64,000 nucleotides of DNA from Neoarius graeffei. Taxonomy: Eukaryota > Chordata > Actinopteri > Siluriformes > Ariidae. Below, in pieces: positions 11,471 through 22,973 of the stretch (positions are counted from its first letter, which is position 1; each line of letters starts with the position of its first letter). The position numbers and the translations under genes are program-made. The notes below the pieces were generated by a model. That model was not told where the DNA came from. It saw only the letters and a program-made list of their open reading frames with translations, and ran no database searches. The stretch lies in NCBI RefSeq assembly GCF_027579695.1, contig NC_083569.1, positions 72,240,149-72,304,148 of the forward strand, read 5' to 3'.

Positions 11471-11850
11471 GGCGGCACGGTGGTGTAGTGGTTAGCGCTG
11501 TCGCCTCACAGCAAGAAGGTCCTGGGTTCGAGCCCCGTGGCCGGCGAGGGCCTTTCTGTGCGGAGTTTGCATGTTCTCCCCGTGTCCGCGTGGGTTTCCT
11601 CCGGGTGCTCCGGTTTCCCCCACAGTCCAAAGACATTTAGGTTAGGTTAACTGGTGACTCTAAATTGACCGTAGGTGTGAATGGTTGTCTGTGTCTATGT
11701 GTCAGCCCTGTGATGACCTGGCGACTTGTCCAGGGTGTACCCCGCCTTTCGTCCATAGTCAGCTGGGATAGGCTCCAGCTTGCCTGCGACCCTGTAGAAG
11801 GATAAAGCGGCTAGAGATAATGTGATGTGTGTGTGTGTGATGTGATATAT
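11469..11850 (+). mobile_element. V-SINE copy S1
   Basis: tRNA-derived head with A box (GTGGTGTAGTGGTTAGC) and B box (GGTTCGAGCC), then the central V-SINE core (GGAGTTTGCATGTTCTCCCC, GTGGGTTTCCTCCGGGTGCT), then a tail running through CCAGGGTGTACCCCGCC to GGATAAAGCGGCTAGAGATA. It lies against the TA array on both sides. Confidence 0.93.
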
Positions 11851-12215
11851 ATATATATATATATTCCATATATATAATGTTTAAGGCAACAGTCTATTCA
11901 GTCTAATTCTGACAGTTCAACATTTAAAATGTTCATATACCAAATAATTGTATCACCTAAACTTGCTACGTAGCTGATCACATGCATAGGAAAGTAGAAG
12001 TGCCAGCCAAAAACAGACTTCAAATTCAGTTGCTTGAGCTTGAAAATTTTACCGGGGGGCCCTAAATTGTAATCTTTCATAGGGCCCAAGATTTCTAGCG
12101 GCGCCCCTGCCGTTGCGTGGCTGTTTTTTTGTCTAACGTTATGGCAATAGTTTACTTCCTTGTTACACATTTTATAGTAGCTGTATAATTTTCATAATGA
12201 TGTCATTTTAATCTG

Positions 12216-15200
12216 ACAAAAGTGCGGGGGATGAAATTGTGTTTCAACAAAAGTGCGGGGGATGAAATTGTGTTTCAAGAAAAGTGCGGGGGATGAAACT
12301 GTGTTTCAACAAAAGTGGGGGGGATGAAATTGTGTTTCAACAAAAGTGCGGGGGATGAAATTGTGTTTCAACAAAAGTGCGGGGGATGAAACTGTGTTTC
12401 AACAAAAGTGCGGGGGATGAAACTGTGTTTCAACAAAAGTGCGGGGGATGAAACTGTGTTTCAACAAAAGTGCGGGGGATGAAACTGTGTTTCAACAAAA
12501 GTGCGGGGGATGAAACTGTGTTTCAACAAAAGTGCGGGGGATGAAACTGTGTTTCAACAAAAGTGCGGGGGATGAAACTGTGTTTCAACAAAAGTGCGGG
12601 GGATGAAACTGTGTTTCAACAAAAGTGCGGGGGATGAAACTGTGTTTCAACAAAAGTGCGGGGGATGAAACTGTGTTTCAACAAAAGTGCGGGGGATGAA
12701 ACTGTGTTTCAACAAAAGTGCGGGGGATGAAATTGTGTTTCAACAAAAGTGCGGGGGATGAAACTGTGTTTCAACAAAAGTGCGGGGGATGAAATTGTGT
12801 TTCAACAAAAGTGCGGGGGATGAAATTGTGTTTCAACAAAAATGCGGGGGATGAAATTGTGTTTCAACAAAAGTGCGGGGGATGAAACTGTGTTTCAACA
12901 AAAGTGCGGGGGATGAAACTGTGTTTCAACAAAAGTGCGGGGGATGAAATTGTGTTTCAACAAAAGTGCGGGGGATGAAACTGTGTTTCAACAAAAGTGC
13001 GGGGGATGAAACTGTGTTTCAACAAAAGTGCGGGGGATGAAACTGTGTTTCAACAAAAGTGCGGGGGATGAAACTGTGTTTCAACAAAAGTGCGGGGGAT
13101 GAAATTGTGTTTCAACAAAAGTGCGGGGGATGAAACTGTGTTTCAACAAAAGTGCGGGGGATGAAATTGTGTTTCAACAAAAGTGCGGGGGATGAAATTG
13201 TGTTTCAACAAAAGTGCGGGGGATGAAACTGTGTTTCAACAAAAGTGCGGGGGATGAAACTGTGTTTCAACAAAAGTGCGGGGGATGAAATTGTGTTTCA
13301 ACAAAAGTGCGGGGGATGAAATTGTGTTTCAACAAAAGTGCGGGAGATGAAACTGTGTTTCGACAAAAGTGCGGGGGATGAAACTGTGTTTCGACAAAAG
13401 TGCGGGGGATGAAATTGTGTTTCAACAAAAGTGCGGGGGATGAAACTGTGTTTCAACAAAAGTGCGGGGGATGAAACTGTTTCGACAAAAGTGCGGGGGA
13501 TGAAATTGTGTTTCGACAAAAGTGCGGGGGATGAAACTGTGTTTCAACAAAAGTGCGGGGGATGAAACTGTGTTTCAACAAAAGTGCGGGGGATGAAACT
13601 GTGTTTCAACAAAAGTGCGGGGGATGAAACTGTGTTTCAACAAAAGTGCGGGGGATGAAATTGTGTTTCAACAAAAGTGCGGGGGATGAAACTGTGTTTC
13701 AACAAAAGTGCGGGGGATGAAACTGTTTCGACAAAAGTGCGGGGGATGAAACTGTGTTTCAACAAAAGTGCGGGGGATGAAACTGTGTTTCAACAAAAGT
13801 GCGGGGGATGAAACTGTGTTTCAACAAAAGTGCGGGGGATGAAACTGTGTTTCAACAAAAGTGCGGGGGATGAAACTGTGTTTCAACAAAAGTGCGGGGG
13901 ATGAAATTGTGTTTCAACAAAAGTGCGGGGGATGAAACTGTGTTTCAACAAAAGTGCGGGGGATGAAACTGTGTTTCAACAAAAGTGCGGGGGATGAAAT
14001 TGTGTTTCAACAAAAGTGCGGGGGATGAAATTGTGTTTCAACAAAAGTGCGGGGGATGAAATTGTGTTTCAACAAAAGTGCGGGGGATGAAACTGTGTTT
14101 CGACAAAAGTGCGGGGGATGAAATTGTGTTTCGACAAAAGTGCGGGGGATGAAACTGTGTTTCGACAAAAGTGCGGGGGATGAAACTGTGTTTCGACAAA
14201 AGTGCGGGGGATGAAACTGTATTTCAACAAAAGTGCGGGGGATGAAACTGTGTTTCGACAAAAGTGCGGGGGATGAAACTGTGTTTCGACAAAAGTGCGG
14301 GGGATGAAATTGTGTTTCGACAAAAGTGCGGGGGATGAAACTGTGTTTCAACAAAAGTGCGGGGGATGAAACTGTGTTTCGACAAAAGTGCGGGGGATGA
14401 AACTGTGTTTCGACAAAAGTGCGGGGGATGAAACTGTGTTTCGACAAAAGTGCGGGGGATGAAACTGTTTCGACAAAAGTGCGGGGGATGAAACTGTGTT
14501 TCGACAAAAGTGCGGGGGATGAAACTGTGTTTCGACAAAAGTGCGGGGGATGAAACTGTGTTTCAACAAAAGTGCGGGGGATGAAACTGTGTTTCGACAA
14601 AAGTGCGGGGGATGAAACTGTGTTTCGACAAAAGTGCGGGGGATGAAACTGTGTTTCGACAAAAGTGCGGGGGATGAAACTGTTTCGACAAAAGTGCGGG
14701 GGATGAAACTGTGTTTCGACAAAAGTGCGGGGGATGAAACTGTGTTTCGACAAAAGTGCGGGGGATGAAACTGTGTTTCGACAAAAGTGCGGGGGATGAA
14801 ACTGTGTTTCGACAAAAGTGCGGGGGATGAAACTGTGTTTCGACAAAAGTGCGGGGGATGAAACTGTGTTTCGACAAAAGTGCGGGGGATGAAACTGTGT
14901 TTCGACAAAAGTGCGGGGGATGAAACTGTGTTTCGACAAAAGTGCGGGGGATGAAACTGTGTTTCGACAAAAGTGCGGGGGATGAAACTGTGTTTCGACA
15001 AAAGTGCGGGGGATGAAACTGTGTTTCGACAAAAGTGCGGGGGATGAAACTGTGTTTCGACAAAAGTGCGGGGGATGAAACTGTGTTTCGACAAAAGTGC
15101 GGGGGATGAAACTGTGTTTCGACAAAAGTGCGGGGGATGAAACTGTGTTTCGACAAAAGTGCGGGGGATGAAACTGTGTTTCCACAAAAGTGGGGGGGAT

Positions 15201-16104
15201 GAAATTGTGTTTCGACAAAAGTGCGGGGGATGAAACTGTGTTTCAACAAAAGTGCGGGGGATGAAACTGTGTTTCGACAAAAGTGCGGGGGATGAAACTG
15301 TTTCGACAAAAGTGCGGGGGATGAAACTGTGTTTCGACAAAAGTGCGGGGGATGAAACTGTGTTTCAACAAAAGTGCGGGGGATGAAACTGTGTTTCGAC
15401 AAAAGTGCGGGGGATGAAACTGTGTTTCGACAAAAGTGCGGGGGATGAAACTGTGTTTCGACAAAAGTGCGGGGGATGAAACTGTTTCGACAAAAGTGCG
15501 GGGGATGAAACTGTGTTTCGACAAAAGTGCGGGGGATGAAACTGTGTTTCGACAAAAGTGCGGGGGATGAAACTGTGTTTCGACAAAAGTGCGGGGGATG
15601 AAACTGTGTTTCGACAAAAGTGCGGGGGATGAAACTGTGTTTCGACAAAAGTGCGGGGGATGAAACTGTGTTTCGACAAAAGTGCGGGGGATGAAACTGT
15701 GTTTCGACAAAAGTGCGGGGGATGAAACTGTGTTTCGACAAAAGTGCGGGGGATGAAACTGTGTTTCGACAAAAGTGCGGGGGATGAAACTGTGTTTCGA
15801 CAAAAGTGCGGGGGATGAAACTGTGTTTCGACAAAAGTGCGGGGGATGAAACTGTGTTTCGACAAAAGTGCGGGGGATGAAACTGTGTTTCGACAAAAGT
15901 GCGGGGGATGAAACTGTGTTTCGACAAAAGTGCGGGGGATGAAACTGTGTTTCAACAAAAGTGCGGGGGATGAAACTGTGTTTCGACAAAAGTGCGGGGG
16001 ATGAAACTGTGTTTCGACAAAAGTGCGGGGGATGAAACTGTGTTTCGACAAAAGTGCGGGGGATGAAACTGTGTTTCAACAAAAGTGGGGGTGGGGGATG
16101 AAAC
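12216..16104. repeat. 31-bp minisatellite, about 125 copies
   Basis: Unit ACAAAAGTGCGGGGGATGAA followed by ACTGTGTTTCA, 31 bp, in near-perfect tandem for 3.9 kb. Variants are arranged in blocks. Units to about 13340 read TTTCAAC, a mixed zone follows, and units from about 14090 mostly read TTTCGAC. AAATTG versus AAACTG also varies. A 29-bp form lacking GT (AAACTGTTTCGAC) appears near 13484, 13717, 14463, 14680, 15297 and 15480. Since 31 is not divisible by three and units lack stops, long repetitive frames appear on the minus strand; they are not genes. The array ends about 600 bp before the dvl2 start codon. Confidence 0.97.
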
Positions 16105-16707
16105 GTCCGCATGCCCCGCGGGTGATCCGCCCCTGGTGTAGGACGCTTCGCGGATGGAGGACCGATGATCAGAACACCGCCTTTACTGTATTCATTCATT
16201 AACAGGGACTCAGGAGCGCGCGTGCATGTGTTTGAAGGTGCGTTACGTCACGCGCCGCGTTGGCCTGGGCTGGAGATGAGAAGCGCTGAAGAACCAGTTC
16301 AGTTCAGTTCAGTTCAGTTCAGTTCCCCTCCACTGGGGCTGTTGTTGGAGAAAAGTTGTGGCGGTGGGTGGCTGGCCTGGGCTGCCCGAGTAAAAGTAGG
16401 CGTCTCTTGTTATTCTGTTTTTCTCCAGACATCCAGAGTTGACCAGGAGGATGTGTGTTCGAGTCTAAAGAAAGGACTGTGGTAGGGATTTGGGATTTAA
16501 ACTGACTTTTTTTTCTTCTTCTTCTTCTTTTGTTAAAGCTTTGGCCGAAGAAGTGTTGCTCGGTAGACTGCACTCGGGTCGCCCCTTCCTCCTCCTTCTC
16601 CACCTCCACCACCTCCTCCTCCTCCTCTTGTTAGCTAGCTGGTTAGCCGGTTAGCTCCTTCTGCCATACTTCTGAGGAACAAGAGGGGGGAAAAAGTGGC
16701 TGGAGAA
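16105..16707 (+). promoter_or_regulatory. dvl2 promoter and 5' UTR region
   Basis: CpG-rich DNA between the minisatellite and the start codon, with GAGCGCGCG, ACGTCACGCGCCGCG and similar blocks. A pentamer repeat (CAGTT)n lies at about 16295-16325, and pyrimidine tracts of CTT and CCT triplets at 16510-16630. No TATA box is evident, fitting a CpG-island promoter. The transcription start cannot be fixed and an upstream non-coding exon is not excluded. The start codon context is GAGAAATGG. Confidence 0.6.
16243..16250 (+). promoter_or_regulatory. CRE-like motif
   Basis: TTACGTCA within the CpG-rich segment, about 460 bp before the start codon, matches the ATF/CREB-type core. A single motif match is weak evidence. 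Confidence 0.3.
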
Positions 16708-16868
16708 ATGGCAGAAACCAAAATAATTTATCACATCGACGAAGAAGAGACGCCGTATTTGGTGAAGATTCCCATAGCGGCGGAAAAAATCACTTTGTTG
16801 GATTTCAAACAAGTGTTGAACAAACCAAACTACAAATTCTTCTTCAAGTCTATGGACCAGGACTTTGG
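16708..16868 (+). CDS. dvl2: Dishevelled (Dvl2-like) coding exon 1, start of DIX domain
   Basis: Dishevelled is the cytoplasmic scaffold that links Frizzled receptors to Axin and beta-catenin control and to planar polarity. Its N-terminal DIX domain polymerises head to tail. The 161 nt encode [20 protein letters not shown], then [16 protein letters not shown] and KSMDQDF, plus two bases of a glycine codon. The exon ends at GG before GTGAGT. The start is fixed by the conserved MAETK opening. NKPNYKFFF without the extra residues typical of Dvl1, and MDQDF rather than the MDDDF I associate with Dvl3, favour dvl2; the paralogue call is by eye. The other domains (PDZ, DEP) lie beyond the window. 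Confidence 0.93.
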
Positions 16869-16889
16869 GTGAGTGAGTGAGTGAGTGGG

Positions 16890-16922
<33 letters not shown>

Positions 16923-16929
16923 TGTGTGC
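16869..16929 (+). repeat. Composite microsatellite at the splice donor
   Basis: (GTGA)n merges into (CT)n and then (GT)n directly from the exon 1 donor. The 5' splice site is thus the first unit of a GTGA tract, so several neighbouring GTGAGT-like sites compete at the same place. Confidence 0.9.
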
Positions 16930-17099
16930 AGAGGATGGACCCGAGCTCGCCAAGCCCAGTGCTACAAAGTAACCAGAAAAACTTCTCTACTTTCTTTTAT
17001 TATGATAGATAATAAGAGATACATTGTTGCTATAACAGGAAAGAAGGAAAAAAACCCAGTTTCAGGCTTTGTTTTCCAGGAAACACTGACAGTTTAACA

Positions 17100-17734
17100 G
17101 GGCATCGAGCTTTTATAGTGCATTGTTTCAAGGTAGCAAAGGATCAGGACAGAAAACTTCTCCACCTCCACTTTCAGGACAAATATGTGAATCTGAGCTG
17201 TGGGTCTGATCCAAACTCATTCCACGGTCTGATTAGCTAGATGTAGGTTATTTGTTTGGTTTAAATAGCACACCATAGTAACCAGTAAAGGACAAGCAGG
17301 ATGCAGGCTGGAGAAAGAAAACACTGAATACTGACTCATTAAGTTTGTCGACTACATCTGTAAGAGGGGCGAGAAACTTTTGGGCAAGTCTCGCTCCTGA
17401 TTTCAATTCCGCTCATGTGTGTCATTACGAATCCTCCTTTCCTTTTGAGAATGAATGCCAGAAGTCTGGGCTTTTTTAATGTATTTTTTTATTCATTCCT
17501 ATCTCTATGGCTTCATGCAGTAGAGTAGACCTGTCAGAAATATCTATCACAAGCTCCAGAAGTAAATACGTCTCGAATTTAGTAGACTATCTGTGTTAAC
17601 TAACGAGAGAGAACTTTCCGGAGTGAAGAAAAGTAGCCTGTTGTCCAAGAGTCACGCCTTGGGAAGATTTAATCCATTTATAAGTAAGGTTAGCAAGTAT
17701 GGTTATTTATCAAGGACCATGTACAAAAAAACAA
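17100..17734. other. Unassigned intron sequence
   Basis: No repeat family or coding segment recognised; ordinary base composition. Confidence 0.5.
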
Positions 17735-17749
17735 AATGAGAAAAGGTCC

Positions 17750-18107
17750 AGGGCGGCACGGTGGTGTAGTGCTTAGCGCTGGCGCCTCACAGCAAGAAGG
17801 TCCGGGTTCGAGCCCCGTGGCCGGCGAGGGCCTTCCTGTGCGGAGTTTGCATGTTCTCCCCGTGTCCACGTGGGTTTCCTCCGGGTGCTCCGGTTTCCCC
17901 CAAAGACATGCAGGTTAGGTTAACTGGTGGCTCTAAATTGAGCGTGAGTGTGAATGGTTGTCTGTGTCTACGTGTCAGCCCTGTGATGACCTGGCGACTT
18001 GTCCAGGGTGTACCCCGCCTTTCGCCCGTAGTCAGCTGGGATAGGCTCCAGCTTGCCTGCGACCCTGTAGAACAGGATAAAGCGGCTAGAGATAATGAGA
18101 TGAGATG
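17750..18107 (+). mobile_element. V-SINE copy S2 with 15-bp target duplication
   Basis: Full-length V-SINE from GGGCGGCACGG to the GATGAGATG tail. AATGAGAAAAGGTCC flanks it at 17735-17749 and 18108-18122, a clean LINE-mediated insertion. Confidence 0.96.
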
Positions 18108-18269
18108 AATGAGAAAAGGTCCTTTGCAGTAGAAACTTATTTTCATTGCAGTTCCTGAGCAGGTAAACAGAGATAAATAATACATAAAAAGTACATTAAA
18201 CTTACATATTAGTTAAGCAGAATAGTCTCCATTGTAGTAACAGTATCGGAGATTACATACCCTTACACC

Positions 18270-18655
18270 ATGGCACGGTGGTGTAAGTGGTTAGCACGGT
18301 CGCCTCACAGCAAGAAGGTTCTGGGTTCAAGCCCAGTGGCCGGCGAGGGCCTTTCTGTGTGGAGTTTGCATGTTGTCTGCGTGGGTTTCCTCCGGGTGCT
18401 CCGGTTTCCCCCACAGTCCAAAGACATGCCCCAGGTTAATATGGGATGGCCTTGGGCTGAGGTGCCCTTGAGCGAGGCACCTAACTCCCAACTGCTCCCC
18501 GGGTGCTGTTAGCATGGCTGCCCACTGCTCTGGGTATGTGTGTGTGCGCTCATTGTGCATACGTTCACTGCTTCAGATGGGTTAAATGCAGAGAGGAAAT
18601 TTCACAAGTGTGTGATGAATAAAGTTGTGCTTTCTTTCTTTTCTTTGTTAACATC
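18270..18655 (+). mobile_element. V-SINE with a different 3' tail (S3)
   Basis: Head and core match the other V-SINEs (GCCTCACAGCAAGAAGG, GGAGTTTGCATG), but after CCAAAGACATG the tail changes to GAGCGAGGCACCTAACTCCC, CCCACTGCTCTGGGT and TCAGATGGGTTAAATGCAGA, ending near GATGAATAAAGTTGTGC. The same tail, reversed, appears at 39125-39310. This suggests a second V-SINE subfamily mobilised by another LINE. Confidence 0.85.
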
Positions 18656-19925
18656 CAGAAAGCACAAACCTATGATGCATATGAAGTCCACAACCCTGAA
18701 AAATACATTTAGGGATTTGATGTCACTATTCACTCAGCGTTTGTGGCAGCACATTGCGATGACCAGTTTAACTTATTTTTTTCTGTCCATCCAGAGATGA
18801 TTGAAATTCAGGGTCGTTTTCATCTGTACATTAACAGACAGTAAGGAAGATCATCAACAATATATGTCCTGTGGCAAAGCTACTTTGAGACTACTTTAGA
18901 CTACGCAGCTCCGTATCAGACGATGTAGGCTGTAAATATGAAAACTTTGCTCCATATAAGATAAAACTTGAATGCTGTTTAATGATATTAACGACACTTT
19001 TAAATATTTTTTCTGTATAGTCACTTTGTAGCCTACACCATGTCGCTCTTCAATTTCTACACCACCGTCTGGTATGATTGGCGAAGACCGATGTTGCCAA
19101 TGGTTTTCAGTAAGGGGTTTTCACGTCTGTGTCTGCACTAGTAAGGACCTTTCCGTTAGGTACATAAAGAGTACCTGTGAGCATCCTTTGAACCCCAGGA
19201 TGAAAATCGGGACACCCTGCAACCTTCATGGTAGACCGGAAGTGTACTGTTTGGGACGTGGATTAGTAGTGTATGGATAATAAGCCTTTAGTAAACATAG
19301 TTAGTTATTTCCTTTTAGTTGCCGACTGGTTGTTCTGTGGTGTCAAGTAGTGTGGGTCTTGTGTAAAACGTGTGTTATTGTTGAAGTGCAGAAATGCATA
19401 GATGGGCTGTAAGGTGATATGGCGGTGGTGGAGGGGAACGTAGAGAAGTAGGTTCTCTCTGATGCTGCTGTTTTGATTTGCTGTGCGTAGAGCCAGCTGT
19501 CAGCCTGCCTGTGTGTGGTAAAGAAGGGTTGGAGTGGGGTATGTGTGGTGTCGGGGGTGTAGTGGAGTTGGAGAGGGGCCATTTGCTGGGTGTCTGGGCA
19601 GAATCAACATGAAGAGTGAGACAGAGAAGGGCAGACAGAGAGAGAGAGAGAGAGTGTGAGAGAGAGAGTGCTGAAAGAATGGGGGATGGTTGCCGATGGT
19701 TGCCACTTTCATCTTGTCTCATTCTTAATGTATTTTCCGCAGCAATGTAGCCTTGGATTTGAGCAGGATCATTCTTCTCCTTCTCTCTTCGATGCATATC
19801 TCTGTTCCCACATTCTCTTGTGCTTCAGTCTATTTTTGCATCGCCGTATCTCGTAACCTAGAGTTACACAGTATACTGGAGTGCACTGAGCTCTGTGAGT
19901 ATGAGTGATCAGAACTTTTTGTGAC
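18656..19925. other. Unassigned intron sequence with GA tract
   Basis: No gene or repeat family recognised. A (GA)n tract occurs at about 19638-19668. Confidence 0.5.
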
Positions 19926-20137
19926 TAAGGGTGTATTCAGACCAGGATAGTTCGATAGTTCACTTGCTTTGGTCCGCACCAATTTTTTTTTTATTTTTTC
20001 ATTTTGGTGCGGTTCGCTTTCACACTGTACATTTTAGTAAGCGGACCAAAATCTGTCAACAAAGCCACGCGCCCTGAGGTCGTTCAGCTATTGGTCAGAG
20101 ACGACACGCGCACAAAGCGTTAAGTTCAAAAGTAGTC

Positions 20138-20349
20138 ATGGAGGCTTTCCGTGCTGTTATTCTTTCTAATGTCATCAAAGCTATATGTTTTTTCCAGTTT
20201 TTACTGTTTTCACAATTGTGCGATTATTATGCTGTTGTACAAGTAATTTATCAACGACGACGACAAAGGGCAAGGCGGCTACGGAGGATAGCGCTGATGA
20301 GCGCACATCATGTTGTGACAGTTCTGGCTCTTCACGCAAGACGGAGGAG
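20138..20349 (+). pseudogene. Harbinger transposase first-exon remnant
   Basis: Starts MEAFRAVILSNVIKAICFFQ and continues to a basic run (YQRRRQRARRLRRI, then HARRRR), ending at a GTATGT donor at 20350. A hydrophobic start followed by arginine-rich sequence is seen in first exons of fish Harbinger transposases. The DDE exons are absent. Confidence 0.5.
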
Positions 20350-20370
20350 GTATGTGTCGGGATATTCGCC

Positions 20371-20652
20371 TTATCCATCGTAATAGATGAATTTCTTTTT
20401 TGCGTCGCTAGTACCGCCACTTTTTGAAAGAATGTCCCTGATTTTAATGTAGGTCTGACGGAGTTTCTTCACTTTTAGCCGACATTGTTCTGGGGAGCGC
20501 GTGAACCCCTTCTCCTTCATTTTCTCACTGAATACAGCAAACACGTCGGCATTTTTGTGTGTTCTCTCCAAAAGCTCAGATATGTGGACATCTGCCCATA
20601 TATCCACAAGGGTACGCGTTTCTTCCTCGGCCCACGTTTGCCCCCTACTCAT
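20371..20652 (-). pseudogene. Myb/SANT-like protein of Harbinger
   Basis: Reads MSRGQTWAEEETRTLVDIWA, then FTRSPEQCRLKVKKLRQTYI, a Myb/SANT-like DNA-binding domain of about 85 residues with the conserved tryptophans W7 and W19 and a helix rich in lysine and arginine. It stops after YYDG near the deletion breakpoint, so the C-terminus is lost. A start upstream in the same frame (20811) is possible, but the domain begins at 20652. Confidence 0.75.
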
Positions 20653-21205
20653 TTTTTGTACTCTGTAGTCTAGCCTACCACTGGTCTGAATGACTGAACG
20701 ACTGTTGTAAGGTTCCCTTGACAACCGAAACAGTGTTTGCGCTTTGCGGTGGAGTGTCAAGACTCTGTTTCCCATAATGCTCGACAAACGACGGAAACTC
20801 CCGAGGTACAAAAAAGCAAAACTGTCGGATTAGGTCCGGTCTGCTTTCACACCTCCAAAAGATCCGCACCAGGGTTCCTTTGGTCCGGACCGAGTCCGAC
20901 CTTGCAGCTCGGTCTCGGTCCGCTTGTTTGGTCCGGACCAGAGTTCGGTGGTTTGTATTCAGACCGACCCAAAAGGTCCGGACCAAGGGAAATTTGGTTC
21001 GTTTGGTCCGGACCAAACAACGTAGGTGTGAATACGCCATAAGATCAGGGGATATATTGAATGTCATTTTGTACAAAGGGTTCTTTCCTTTGTTGAGGAA
21101 ATACTCTGTTTGTTTTTTTTGTAATGTTTGTTTCCCCCGTCCGAGAGTAACAATGTCTGAATGATATATTAAGAGAGTTTTTTTTTTTCTCAAGTGTTTC
21201 AGTAT

Positions 21206-22265
21206 CTCATCTCATGTCATTATCTCTAGCCGCTTTATCCTTCTACAGGGTTGCAGGCAAGCTGGAGCCTATCCCAGCTGACTACGGGCGAAAGGCGGGG
21301 TACACCCTGGACAAGTCGCCAGGTCATCACAGGGCTGACACATATGCCGCTTTTCCACTACAAACGCAGCTGAGTTGGGCTGAGCCGTGCCGTGCTGAGT
21401 CGGGCTGAGTGGGGCTGTTGGAGTTGCATTTCGACTACAACCGCGCTGAACCGTGCTGGCTGGAAGTGGGTGGACACATTGGGTGGAGTTAGCGAAAGTG
21501 GGTGGACGTCACGTGATGTCGTTAAGCGGCGCAAACAGTGACATCAGTGATCTTTTAAGCGGTAGTCTCACGACCCGAATAGTAAACAATAAACATGTAG
21601 GACATGGAGTCGTTAGTGTTGCTGGTCTTGGTGCTGTGGCTTATTGTCACCGACAACGCGGACAGATACTGGCAAGAGCGTATAGATGAGGCGAGGCGCA
21701 TAAGGCTTCAGAAATTCTCGTAATTCGTAATTCTTCTTCTTCCGGGTTTGCGGTGTTTACAGATCCCAGCGTGCTCGCGGGGCGTGTGTGGGCATGTGAG
21801 GACACTCCTCCTCACCAATCAGTGCACAGGCGAGTGTCTGGTCACGCCCCCAGCCTCACTCGGCACGGTTTGGCTCGCTTCAGCCCCACTCCAAAACGGT
21901 GCGAGTTTTAGGGGCTAAGCAGGGCTGAAACGAGCCGAGTCGTGCTGGTTTTTGGTAGTCGAAACGCGAGCCGTGTCGGGCTGAAGTGAGCTGAAGCGAG
22001 CTGAAGTGAGCTGAAAAAGGGCCAATAGACACAGACAACCATTCACACTCACATTCACACCTACGGTCAATTTAGAGTCACCAGTTAACCTAACCTGCAT
22101 GTCTTTGGACTGTGGGGGAAACCGGAGCACCCGGAGGAAACCCACGCAGACACGGGGAGAACATGCAAACTCCACACAGAAAGGCCCTCGCCGGCCCCGG
22201 GGCTCGAACCCAGGACCTTCTTGCTGTGAGGCGACAGCGCTAACCACTACACCACCGTGCCGCCC
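21206..22265 (-). mobile_element. V-SINE copy S4, interrupted
   Basis: Minus-strand V-SINE whose tail half (21206-21344) and head half (22025-22265) are separated by a Harbinger-like miniature. The target duplication GTGTTTCAGTAT lies at 21194-21205 and 22266-22277, proving that both halves are one insertion. Confidence 0.95.
21345..22024 (+). mobile_element. Harbinger-like miniature, family TGGCCCTTTTCCACTAC, copy 1
   Basis: Starts TGCCGCTTTTCCACTACAAA and ends in the complement of the family's other end, GGGCCA, with ATA on both sides. The family has further copies at 30218, 36592 and 44998. Inside is a short + strand reading frame remnant (GACATGGAGTCGTTAGTG; MESLVLLVLVL in better copies) that looks like a transposase first exon. 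Confidence 0.8.
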
Positions 22266-22277
22266 GTGTTTCAGTAT

Positions 22278-22971
22278 GTCCAAAGTTTTAAGACATGTCC
22301 CACAGTACCAGATAAGGCTCATTAGCAGGTTTTTTTTTTAAATAAAAAAAATAACCGATCACATCATTGTTGGTTTGAAGAATTCTATCATGCTATGTGA
22401 AACAGACTGTTGCAGATCCTGTTAGGCTGCAGCGCACGGGGAGGAATGTGGCATCAGCCTCGGTCTACAGCCTTATCTTCCTTTCAGACTAAACAGGATC
22501 ATTTTTAAGTTGTTATAACACTTCAGATTTTAAAGCCATTAAACAATAACATCCTTAACGCTGCAATCATGCATTTGTTAATCAGCCCTCATGTGTCCAT
22601 GATGAAAACAGTCTTGTTTGTGTGTGGGTGTGATTTTATTAGCACCAGGCTGAACACGATGTCACTGCGGTAATGTCTGGTTTCAATGTACATGCTTTCA
22701 CACACTGATGCTCCTACTGAATAAAAGCCCACAGTGTGGTTTTATTCTTTATCACCGACATGCTCCATAACTCAAATATTAGTGATTGAAAAACTGGATG
22801 TCTTTAATGTAGCCAGACTAAAATAAACAGTGGCACAATGCCTCGACTCCTTCAAGTTATAGAAATCAACAATTCTCTTCTTGACAGCAAAAATAAATTT
22901 TTTTTAAATTCTAAATATGAACACAGTGCACATGCATGCATATATGTAATGGTGGGTACATTAATTTTGTG
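22278..22971. other. Unassigned intron sequence
   Basis: AT-rich; no family recognised. Confidence 0.5.
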
Positions 22972-22973
22972 TA

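Larger units (their letters stand above)
8914..12109. mobile_element. hAT-like element with nested insertions
   Basis: The outer ends CAGGGGCGCCGCTAG (8914) and CTAGCGGCGCCCCTG (ending 12109) are perfect inverted repeats with hAT-style CAGGGG termini. I see no matching 8-bp flanks, so one side may be rearranged. The element itself is non-coding. It is lengthened by a TA microsatellite, a Tc1-like element and a V-SINE. Confidence 0.7.
19929..21039. mobile_element. Harbinger element, internally deleted
   Basis: Left end GGGTGTATTCAGACC and the complement of the right end, TGGCGTATTCACACC, with TAA on both sides (19926-19928, 21040-21042). It keeps the first transposase exon on the + strand and the Myb-like accessory ORF on the minus strand, the convergent layout of autonomous Harbinger elements. 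The catalytic part is missing. Confidence 0.85.

Noticed and set aside
12216..16104. CRISPR-like array
   Set aside because: Units are directly tandem without unique spacers and the DNA is vertebrate.
13298..16199. Several overlapping repetitive proteins of 200-450 residues on the minus strand
   Set aside because: The 31-bp unit has no stop in any of the frames it cycles through, so all frames stay open; they are shadows of the minisatellite.
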